A stretch of 64,000 nucleotides of DNA from Hemicordylus capensis (lineage: Eukaryota; Chordata; Lepidosauria; Squamata; Cordylidae), in NCBI RefSeq assembly GCF_027244095.1, contig NC_069670.1:14155320-14219319 (forward strand). The letters are read 5' to 3'. This document shows, in pieces, positions 52,018 through 63,100 of this stretch. Every line of letters starts with the position of its first letter. Within the stretch, counting starts at the first letter, position 1. The notes below the pieces were generated by a model. The model was given only the letters and a program-made list of their open reading frames with translations. It was not told the origin of the DNA and did not search any database. The position numbers were made by a program, and so were the translations under genes.

Positions 52018-52322
52018 CATAAGAACATAGGAAGCTGCCATATACAGAGTCAGTCCCCAGGTCTATCTAGTTCAGAATTGTCTACACAGGCTGGCAGTGG
52101 CTTCTCCAAGGTCACCCCGAGCCCCATCTTGGAGATGCCAGGGAGGAAACTTGGAAACTTCTGCCTGCAAGCAGGCGGGTGCTCTTCTCACAGCAGCCCC
52201 ATCCCCTAAGGGGAATTTCTTACAGTGCCCACCGACGTAGTCTCCCGTCCAAATGCAAACCAGGGTGGACCCTGCTTAGCAAAGGGGACCATTCATGCTT
52301 GCTACCACAAGACCAGCTCTCC
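52018..52322 (-). repeat. 5S-Sauria SINE, nearly full, next to RUSC1 exon 2
   Basis: GGAAGCTGCCATATACAGAG to the reversed head CTTGCTACCACAAGACCAGC. It ends 46 bp before the acceptor of RUSC1 exon 2. Confidence 0.88.
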
Positions 52323-52368
52323 TCCCACGGTTAGCTAAAAACTTAGGAGATGGTTTTGCTTTTTGCAG

Positions 52369-52480
52369 GGAACCGGACGTCCCCACCACCCTGGCGGCTG
52401 AAATTGCGGAGGCGACGGACTGGCGGCGGGCCTGCTTCTCCTCCCGCGATTCGGAGCCGATTCGGAGCCGATTCGGAGCC
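52369..52480 (+). other. RUSC1: RUSC1 exon 2, 5' untranslated part
   Basis: The acceptor TTTGCTTTTTGCAG precedes it. Just before the ATG, the 11-base word GATTCGGAGCC occurs three times in tandem. Confidence 0.7.
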
Positions 52481-54068
52481 ATGCAGTCTCCGAAGAAGAG
52501 CTTGATTTGCAACCTGAACCACGTCCACCTGCAGCACGTCTCTCTGGGCCTCCACTTGTCCCGCCACCCGGAGCTCCAGGAAGACGCCAACCCCTTGGCG
52601 CCCGGAAGGCAGACGGGCTGCCTGGCCTGTCAGGAAGATGGCGGCGGGGCCCCCGATGAGGTGGACGCCAACTCCAACAACCCGTCCTTGCCATGCCGCT
52701 GCTGCGATTCCCACCTGCTGCAGCTGGACAGCAAGCTGGGCCTCCAGAACCAGCCCCTCTCGCCCCACCGCCCAGTCCTGGAGGATGAGGAAGAGGAGGC
52801 CGTCGGCTCGCCCTCGGATCCAGGCTCCTCCTCCGCCAGCAGCTGCTCCGATCTCAGCCTCGATGACTCGCCCGTCTCGGTGTACTATAAGGCGCTCCCC
52901 ACGGCGGAGGCCCAGAGCCCCGACAACCAGCCCAATATTGTCCCCCTGGAAGACGCCAGCCATGTCCCCTCCCTGGCTGAGCGTGAAGACGCTGCGAATC
53001 TCAACGTCCGAATCGGCCAGCGTCCCACCACGCCCCGTGTCTGGGACAGTCCCGATAGCCTCTGCAGTAGCAGCTCTTCGGAGTCTCCGTCGGACACCGC
53101 CTCCCCCTGCCCGGAAGGCCTGGCCAAGCCGCTTCCTCTCGGTCCCTTCGGCACCCCCCTGGTTGTGCCGCCCTTCCCTCGTCCCTGCAGGGCCCCCCCA
53201 GCGGTGCCCGACTCCCGTGTCGGGGCCAAACTGGATTCGAACTGCAACGCCCTCCTGGTGCAGGAAAGCAAGGCCGGAAACCTCTCCTCCTCGGGGCGGC
53301 TGGATGTCAACTCCAACCGGGCCGGGTTCACCGGTGTGCCCCCTCCAGTGCCCCCCAGGACCAAGAGGGGACTGCTGGGGCTGAAGCGGGGCGAAGCCGG
53401 GAAGCCAGTGGCCCCCCCAGCTCCGACCCAGTTGCTGCTTGGCCCCAGCGGCCCGCCAGGTGAGGGGGCCAGGAAGAACATCACGTCCTTCCACGAGTTG
53501 GCACAGCAGCGGAAGAGGGGCGCCCCCACGCTGCTGCCCCCTCTGCCGGTGAGGAAGGATCAGAGTGACTGGCTGATCGTCTTCTCCCCCGACACGGAGC
53601 TGCCCCCCTGCAGCGAGCTCACTGTCGGGAGTGCCCCCGTCCAGGAGGCCGCCGGACCCCTGAGCTCGCCGGAGGAGCCGCCCGACCCTCCGGGCGGCGT
53701 CCAGAGAGGGGTGACGACCTTCAAGGAGCTGCGCTTCCGCAAGCAGAAGGGCCAGCTCGCCACGAAAGCGGGCACCCAGCCTCCCCAGCCGGGGGATCTG
53801 GGCAAGGGCGTGCCGGACGGCAACGCTGCCGAGGAGGTGGACCCGGAGCCCCGACGGAACGGGCTGTTCCGGGCCCCGAAGGAGATCTTGCCTCGGAGGA
53901 AGAAATCCCGGCCGGGCCTGCAGCCCATCGTGGAGGGCAGCGGCGAAGAGAGGGAGGATGGCCGGGCAGAGCAGAAGCCACCCACCCGGAGCTTAGCAGG
54001 CACACCCAGCTGGAGGGACCCCTGGGTGCCGGGGAAAGCGGAGTTAGGAGACCGGTGCCGTGCAGAGG
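52481..54068 (+). CDS. RUSC1: RUSC1 large coding exon 2
   Basis: ATG at 52481 ([17 protein letters not shown]). 529 codons plus one base, ending at AGAG G|GTGAGA. The sequence is rich in proline, serine and acid, so largely disordered (inference), with PxxP runs that could bind SH3 domains ([11 protein letters not shown]). Two related motifs occur: [14 protein letters not shown] and [14 protein letters not shown]. The frame is open 186 bp upstream of the ATG, but the match to human starts at this methionine. Confidence 0.93.
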
Positions 54069-57000
54069 GTGAGACCTGTTGCTTCCCCCAGACGCAGGGC
54101 TCAGTTGCCGAGGGTTGGGGAGGGGGCCAGAACCTGACCGCGCCAGGGTGGAGGGGGGGCCGAGCTGTAACACCCCCCTCTGACTTGTGACTCCACTGTG
54201 ACCCCTGCAGAAATCTTCCTCCCAAGGCCTCCCTGTTGCTGTCCGGAGCATTGAATACTCCGACTCCCCCACTCGCGAACAGAGGTCACCATCCACTGGG
54301 GAGCTTTTCTGCACAAGCCCCCCCCCTGAAATTAACCTTGTTGACCTTGCCCCGGAGAGCCTCCCGGTGGATCGGGCCCTGTGGGTCAGATCTGGCTCCA
54401 CGCTTGAGCAGCACCCAAAATGAGCTCCCTTGCTATCAGTATCGTATTTACCCGAATCGGAGCCTGAATTTAAGACGACTTAAAAAGGAGAGGTTGAATA
54501 CAGCTTGTACTGTACCTGGACACTTACTGAAAAAACGAACAGGGCTCTGAATTTAAGACGGCATCCTGTTTTCTGATATTAAAAAACCCTGGTCTTGGAT
54601 TCAGGTAAATACAGTAATATCTGTAGGCTGCTTTTCAACAACAGTATTTAAAGCGGTTTCCATAGGAAAATAAATAAATAATAAATAAGATGGTTTCCTC
54701 CTATCCCAAAAGGGCTCGCAGTTTAAAGCGAAATCAAAGGCAGACACCAGCAATAGCCACTGGAGGGATGCTGTGCTGGGGATGGATAGGGCCAGTTGCT
54801 CTCCCCCTGCTAAATACAAGATATTCACCACCTTAGAAAGGTGTCTCTTTTCTCAGCGAGCAGAGGTAGCTACCTGGTCTCAGTTAGCAGACCTACCTTT
54901 GCTTTATGGAGGAGGGTTGCCAACTTCTTTGCCTTGCTCCTGCTCTTGTGCCTTGTAACAGCAGTTTGATCTGCAGACACTAGCAAGCAAATTGTGCTCG
55001 TCTCTGTGCTGTGAATCATTTTTTGCCTGTTGATTTGTGCAGACTGAACAGCTGCTAACCGGAGAAATGCAGGCTGTGTTATTTCCCACCCACCACCACC
55101 CTTCTGGTCACTTGGCAACTTCTCCTGGTTGGATTGTTTCTGCTTTCGCCTCCTTCCAGATAGAATCAGGGTCTTGGGAGATTAGCGAAGTCTGGTGGGA
55201 GTGATTGGGTTCCTTGTGGAGTGGGAATAGTTGGATCAATTAGCTGATCTAATAGATTAACTAACTAAAAATTGCAGCCCGTTTATTCATTATTCATTCA
55301 TTTACAATATTTATACCCTGCCCTACCAGTACAGTACTGCTCGGGACGGCTGTCGGTCCATAAAAACAATACACTGTAAAGGCAATATAATACTCATAAA
55401 ATAGCAACGAACTAAATACAGATCTCGGTTAAACACCAAATTTAAAATTACAAGTTAGCACATTAAAAAGTTAGAAAACCAACGGCTATGGTTACAAACA
55501 GCTAAAATGTTCTAATGCTTCTCTAAAAATGTGGGTTTTTAAAAGAGCCCGAGGGAGGGAGTGTGGCAGAGCTCTTCCGGGAGGGCGTTCCAAAGCCGAG
55601 GGGCCACGACCGAAAAGGCCCTGTCTCTAGTCCCCGCCAACCGGGTTTCTCTTCGTGGCGGGGCCATGAGCAGGGTCTGGGATACTGAACGGAGAGCCCT
55701 GGCAGGTTCATATGGGTGGGTGTCGTCCGACAGTTACCCCGGCCATGAGGGACACTGCTCTCCCCCATCCTACCCCATCTCATCCCATACCCCTGCCATA
55801 GCTCCTTGTCTGTGCTTCTTTCCATTCCTTTTAACGCTGCTTTTTCTGGGCTGATGACTGACCTACTTCGTGGACCAGGACTATGCACAGCCGGGCTAGG
55901 CTGAGAACCGTGCAGTGTCATGGATGGGCTTTTGGGTTTGCACTGGGGAATTAGGTTCAGATTCCCCACTTGGCCTTGATGAAGCTCAGCAAGAGACCTT
56001 AAGGCAGTCACAGTAGCCCTGTTCACATGCTATGTTCAACACCTGTAAAGGTAAAGTGTTCCGTCGGTGTTGGTGTCGACTCGTGGGTGGCACCCACAGA
56101 GCCCTGTGGTTGTCTTTGGTAGAATACAGGAGGGGTTGACCATTGCCTCTTCCCGCCCAGTATGAGATGATGCCTTTCTGCATCTTCCTGTATCGCTGCT
56201 GCCCGATAGAGGTGTTTCCCATAGTCTGGGGAACATACCAGCGGAGATTCGAACCAGCAACCTCTGGCTTGCTAGTTAAGTCATACCACGCATTTGTGGG
56301 GCCTGTACCCGGGTCCAGTTTTAAAATGAATGGAGGTACAGTCATTCACACACAAACATGTATGGGCATACAGAATCTGTACACTCGTACAACATAATGT
56401 CTGAATAGGGCCGATTAACGCTGTCTGAGCCACCTCATAGAGTTGTTGTGAGGATAAAATGGGATGACCCTTTTGACTTCTCCTTGGAGGAAAGTTGGGA
56501 TGACAGATGGAAGGGTAGTCTGGGTTGTCTCCGTCTGAATCCAGCACTAACCACTGCACCACAATGTTTTTGAATGCGCAGGATGGGTTTCTGGCTGGCG
56601 TGGCTACTGCTAGACAATATACAGACCCTTCCAGTATCTTTTTTTTTTTTTTAAGTGTTTGGCCATCAGAAACACTGCATTTATGCCTCTTAAGTTCCTT
56701 GCACGCAGAATAGCGGAGTCCTCCTTTAGTGGCATCCTGTACCTCTCTCTGCTGCCACCTCCACGATGCATCTGTAACCATGAAATGAACCTCTAGGATT
56801 CCCAATTTATTGTGGCCGGGGATGATGGGAGTTGTAGTTCAGCAACACCTGGAGTCCCGCAGGTTGGGAACCCCTACTCTGTAGGAAAAGAAAATATGTA
56901 AGGGTTCTGTAGTGTTTTTGTTTGTTTGTTTTGAGAGCTGGAAATGGACGGAAACAGGGTTTGCTGCTTGTATCTAGTACACCTGCCTATCTCTGGCCAA

Positions 57001-57108
57001 AGAGGCGTTGCGGACTTTTGTATGTTTCCCAAACCCTTTGGACCAGAGATGATTAGTGTGGGTCGAACGAAATATGTGTTTACACCATGGGAAAGTAACA
57101 TTTCTCTT

Positions 57109-57140
<32 letters not shown>

Positions 57141-60100
57141 CAGACTGCCTCTCTGGGGGGGAAACCCAAAAACTATTCTCTTTCTCTCTCCACTCCAGCC
57201 TCCAACACACACCTTGGCTTGAGTTACCTGGGGATAGGTGGGTGGGATGGATTTGCTCTGATTGGTTAGGCTGGCTTGCAATCAGACCTTGGCAAACTTC
57301 TCCCTTCTTGGCTGTTTTCCTTCTCCATAAGCCGCCCCTCTCCTGCCCTGTGGTTTATAGGAGGAAGCAGGAAGGAGAAAACTAGTTTCTCTTTTGTGCT
57401 CTGGCGTGTTCAATCTTCCGGGTTTTGTGTTTTCTGCAAGCAGACTGTACTCTTTGGCACCCTCCTCCTCCTCCTTTAAACACCCTAGTCTGGGGCCGAC
57501 CGCAGAACCTATAGCTGCTGACTTTTCTGGCTTGGAAAAGGGATTGTTTTAGGTAAAGTAACCTCAGCCACGGACACCACGGTAAAAACAGGGTCTAGGG
57601 ATTTCTGACTCTCTTTTTTATGCATGGGGTGGGGGCGGCACTGGGATTTCTAGGTAATTCCCGATGTTTGCGGGCAAATGCTTGCTTGCCTGCAGTCGGA
57701 TCAAGAAGAAGCGTATTCCTCTTCCAGGAGAGCAAAGTCGCTTCCTTGCTAGAACTTGTTTGCTGGTCTGCAGTTGGCGGGCAGTGGAATTAGAATAGCC
57801 GTTCATATTTTTGTTTATTTATCCCAATTAATTTATATACTGCTCTTCCTAAGGTGGCTCAGCGTAGTTTACATTTAAAATAAAATTTTTAAAAACCCCA
57901 ACAGAATAAAACAATGAAAAATTAAAACAACAACATTTAAACCAGATTAAAACTAAAAAACTAGATATTATTAAAAGCTGGGCTAAAAAGGTGGGTCTTC
58001 GAGGCTCTCCTGAAGGCCTCAGAGGAAGATAATCCTCTTATATTCAGCGGGGTGGCAACTGAAAAGGCACCTGAAGACGAACCCCTCCTGATTATCTTAA
58101 TGAGCGGTGGGGATCACGTAGAAAAAGGTGCACTCTCAGTATATAGTACTATATTGTCCAGCAGCACCTTTCCCCATGGTGAAGATCCTCTAACATTGAC
58201 TCACAAGTAAGTCCTATTTAGAAAATGCTCCTGGTGGTCTCAATTCAAAGTTATTGATTGTAGGTGCTGCCCTTTTGGGTCACAGTTGGTGGGAAGTAGG
58301 GATGTGCACGAACCGGTTCGGTGGCCCTTTTATGGATTGCCGAACCGGTTCGGAGGTACGACACTGACCAGTCCACTTCCGGTACGACGCTAACCGGGGA
58401 TGAGCACTCTCCCTGAGCCTGAAAGGTAACACACACACCTCACTTCCCGGGAGTGCACGAATTTGTTCGCGCACACCTGTTCGTTCCTAGTGGGAAGGGC
58501 TGGTGATGAGAGTAGCCTGTATTTGCCCCTTTGAATTGCCCCTTAAACAGCCCCTCAGAACTGCCCCCGTGGGGCCAACCTCTGAGGCCAGGGCACGGGG
58601 TCTCCTCCCCCAGGGTCACTCCTGAGCAGGCCACGGTGGGGTTTCTTCCCACCCTGCGTGTCTCATATTCATTATGTGTGTGTGTGTGGTATTTTTTGTC
58701 TGCCTGCCTGCCCTGGGCTTCCGGAATTAACATTCTCTCTCTTTTCATGTCCCCTCCCTCCTTTCCTGCCCCCAAACCCTCCTGCCTGGACACGTCCGGC
58801 CCTGCTATACCCATCCACCATTTGGGCTTGTCGTCTCGTGCCTTTTGTCTTGGGTTCTCCAACATTGTCATGTCCATCCATCCCTCTGTCCTCAACAACA
58901 ACACAACACTGCTTCCCCACCCCCTGCCTCCTTGCCTCCCCCACCTCCTTGCCTCCCCCGCCTCCTTGCCTCCCCCGCCTCCCCTGCCTCTTTGCCTCCC
59001 CGCCTCTTTGCCTCCCCCTTGCCTCCCCTGCCTCCCCCGCCTCTTTGCCTCCCCCGCCTCCTTGCCTCCCCCGCCTCCCCCGCCTCCTTGCCTCCCCGCC
59101 TCCCCCGCCTCTTTGCCTCCCCCCTCCTTGCCTCCCCCCTTGCCTCCCCTGCCTCCCCTGCCTCTTTGCCTCCCCCGCCTCTTTGCCTCCCCCCTCCTTG
59201 CCTCCCCTGCCTCCCCCCCTCCTTGCCTCCCCCGCCTCTTTGCCTCCCCGCCTCCTTGCCTCCCCCGCCTCCCTCCTTGCCTCCCTGCCTCCTTGCTCGG
59301 GTATGGCCTGCTTCCACCTCTGCATTCTCCACCCCCTCCCGCCTGCACTCTTCGCCCCCCTGCCCCCTCCCCAGCTTGCTCGTCTCAGCCCCAGACTCTT
59401 CTCTTCCATTTCTCGCTGGTCGACGGCAAGCCGGCCGAGACGCCTCGCCCCTCGCTCTGCCCCGGCTTGGAGAGCGTGGAGCTGACCTCTCCGGCCCCCT
59501 CGGGCCCAGCCTTCTGCCCCAGGCTCCAGGCCCTGTCCTGCGAGGAGGTCTGCCTCCTGGCCGGCCAGCAGGGCCAGGTTTTCGGCACGCTGTCCCCGGA
59601 AGAGCTGCTCCCCATCCGCCTCTCCCCCATCGGGGCCTACTCCCCTCCCGCGAGGAGCGTCTTGCCTTTCCTGGATAGCCCCGACCTGGCTGTGCTCTTC
59701 TCCCCGCTCTTCCCACGCAGCAGAACCTTCCCCGCCTTAGCTTTCCCGGCCCGCCAGGTCCCCCAGCTGCCGTTCGGAGCCCGGGGCCCCCTCCGCGGAC
59801 AGGCCGGAGCAGTGCCTGGGGGAATGTCCCAGGACGGTGCGGGAGCCAAGAAGCCGGGACACCCCAAGCCACGTAAGCCGCCTCCGAGTCCCCCTGCTCG
59901 GTTTCATCTCCTTGCCCTGATCCCTCCAAAGCAGGGTTTCTTAACCTTGGGGCCCCCAGATGTTGTTGGACTACAACTCCCAGAATCCCCAGACATGGCC
60001 TTTGTGGCTGAGGGTTCTGGGAGTTGTAGTCCAACAACATCTGGGTGGGGTGGGGTGGGGCAAGGTTAAGAAGCCCTGCTCCAAAGCATGGAATAAAATC

Positions 60101-63100
60101 GTGCTAAGGCTGAGAGCCTCCAGTATCCAGTCACGGAGACGGAGAGCTGGCCTTGGGGCAGCAAGCACGAATTTCCCCCTTTGCTAAGCTGGGTCTGCCC
60201 TGGTTTGCATTTGGATGGGAGACGGCGTGTGTGAGCACTGTAAGATATTCTCCTTAGGGGACGGGGCTGCTCTGGGAAGAGCACCTGCCTGCTTGCATGT
60301 ATGCAGAAGGTTCCACGTTCCCTCCCTGGCATCTCCAGATAGGGCTGGGAGAGACGCCTGCCTGCAACCCTGCAGAAGCCGCTGCCAGTCTGGGTAGACA
60401 GTACTGAGCTAGATGGACCAAGGGTCTGACTCAGTCTATGGCAGCTTCCTATGTGATGGCTTGGCTGCTTTATCTCTGTGACTGGCTGCTCTGAGTTTGC
60501 TCCTTCCGAATCGGCTTCTTGTAAGAGTGGCTAATTCTGCTGTGCCTCTGGATGGGCATCTGGTTGGAGATTTCACGTAGCGATTCAGCCGCATTGCCTC
60601 CAGAATGAGGCTGGCTGGTGTCTCTCTGCATGAGTCTGCGCTCTCAGCGCATCCCCTTCCAGTCAGGAGGTGCACCTGAAATGGCGACTCGCCCAGGAAA
60701 AACTGTGTGGGGTGGGTCTGCTTCTGTGAGCAGGAGCCTTCTTACACTTCCACACTCCAGAGGTGAACGTCGCATATTGCAGGAATAAAAGAGTAAAGGA
60801 TTTTAATTCTGAAAGTAAGTGGGCCACACCTTTCCAAAGCCAGGGAAATGCTTCCCTGTGCCTATGAAGAGGCCTGTCTCGAAGGCAGACGAGCTGTGCT
60901 TGGAAATTAAATAAAAATCTGCATGAAGTTACAAAGTTTGCAGCACGTTCAAGTGAACTTCGTCTCCAGTTGGATGTTGGTGGCAACCTTTTTTTAATTT
61001 TGAGTTTGTGAGGAGACTGAAGGAAGAGTTTCCAAGGAGAGAGAAGCCCTATTCAGACATTAGGCTGCATCTGCGTTCTGTACACTTGTGTGTGTTTGTG
61101 TGTGTGGGAATGACTGTACCAGTGTTCCCTCTAAGGCATGTGCACCATGCGTGCGCTCACAAGTTGTTTGATGTCCACTCAGTTAATTTTAGATCCCGCT
61201 CAGGTTGAATCAAGAAAGCCCCACCCTGAATGCAGGTGTGCACACACTGCCTTGATATTCCTGCCCAGAACAAAACTCATTCCGCACGCCGATGGAAAAA
61301 AATAGAGAGAATTCTGGACTGTACCTGTAATCATTTTTTTAAAAAATCAGCCTGGGTACATGCCCCTCAAGTGCAGGGTACAGATGGGTGTCTGCATTCG
61401 ACATAACCTGTGTCTGACTGTGTGCACTCATATGAGTGTTTAACGTAACATGTGAAGAGGGCTAGAGAGAGAATATATCCTGGAGAAGGAATTGCTTGAG
61501 AGGGCCGAGCGGCGGATATTTGAGAGAGGGAAGGGACTGGAAGATCCCAAGGGGGCCTCTTATCGTTGTGTAACATCCATCTATCCAGTAGCGGGGTTGA
61601 GGGCATTTTGGCTCTGGGCATTTCGGTCAAGTCTGAAAGATCTGTTCCTTCATCCTTCTGTGCATTACCAAGTTATTATATTATAGACATTATAGAACTG
61701 GAAAGAGGGCGACCCAGAGGATCTGGGGCCTGGAGAGCCTTCCTTCCGAGGCAAGGCTACGACACCTGCGGCTTTTTAGTTTGGAAAAGAGGCGACTAAG
61801 GGGAGACATGATAGAGGTCTATGCAATTAGGCATGGTGTGTAGAGGGAGAGATTTTTCTTCCTCTCTCATAACCCTGGAACCATGAAACGGATGGCCAGG
61901 AGATTTAGGGCCAACAAAAAGGAAGCACTTCTCCACACAGGACATAATTAATCGGTGGAATTCTCTGCCACAGGATGTGGTGGCGGGGGCCGCCAGCCTG
62001 GATGGCTTTAAGAGGGGCTTAGACAAATTCCATAGAGGACAGGCCCATCAGTGGCTACTAGTCGGAGGGCTATAGGTCACCTCCAGCCTCAGAGGCAGGA
62101 TGCCTCTAATTACCAGTTTGCAGGGGAGTTGCAGCAGGAGAGAGGGCATGCACACACCTCTTGCCTGTGGGCTTCTCGGAGACATCTGTGGGGCCACTGT
62201 GGGGAACGGGATGCTGGACTAGAAGGGCTTTCTTGGGCCTGATCCAGCTGGACTGCTCTTTTGTTCAAGGTGTTGGATTCCTCCTCTTAGTCTGGCTGGG
62301 AAAAGCTTTTCTTTTGAAATCGTGTGGTTATGTGTATTGTTCTCCAGGCATCCTCTTCCTTTGGTCCCCTCTTCGTTTTGAGCATCCGTCTTCCCTTTAT
62401 TTGGAATTGCCTGGCCTTTCCCTCTGTGTTCTCCCAGGAAACTAGGGTTAGGGGCTGTAGACATTACACGCTGAAAATACCGCTACAGGCTGCAAATAAG
62501 TCAATTTTCCTTGCCGGCTACTCTGGTTATGGGGTAAGAGACCTGGGTTCTGTTTCACACAAATGGGCAAAGGTTTGGGTCTTTCTTTTCCATGGTTAAT
62601 AGCCATGGAGACCCATGCACCCAAGGTTCATAGGAACATAGAAAGCTGCCATATACTGAGTCAGACCGCTGGTCTATCTAGCTCAGTATTGTCTTCACAG
62701 ACTGGCAGCGGTTTCTCTGAGGTTGCAGGCAGGAGTCTCTCTTAGCCCTATCTTGGAGATGCTGCCAGGGAGGGAACTTGGAACCTTCTGCTCTTCCCAG
62801 AGCGGCTCCATCCCCCAAGGGGAATCTCTTATAGTGCTCACATATCAAGTCCCCCATTCATATGCAACCAGGGTGGACCCTGCTTAGCTAAGGGGACAAG
62901 TCATGCTTGCTACCACAAGACCAGCTCTCCTCTTCATCTAGGCTGGCATTCTGTGTCTGGTAGTAGTCAACCAGATGCCTCTAAAAAGACCATAATCAGG
63001 ACATGAAGCCAGTAGTCTTCCACACCTCTCCCCTCCCTCCACAACTGCCTTTTGGAGGTATGCTGCCTCTGAATGTGTGGGTTCCATTTAGTGAAAATGC

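Noticed and set aside
52343-53494. 383-codon minus open frame antisense to RUSC1
   Set aside because: It mirrors GC-rich coding sequence on the other strand. Composition explains its openness, and it resembles no family.
58924-59300. CRISPR-like array
   Set aside because: Units are short, irregular, without unique spacers, in a vertebrate intron; it is a minisatellite.
58531-60069. 512-codon plus open frame as one Pro/Leu-rich protein
   Set aside because: Most of it is the C/T minisatellite, which lacks stops in every plus frame. Only 59375-59872 matches RUSC1.
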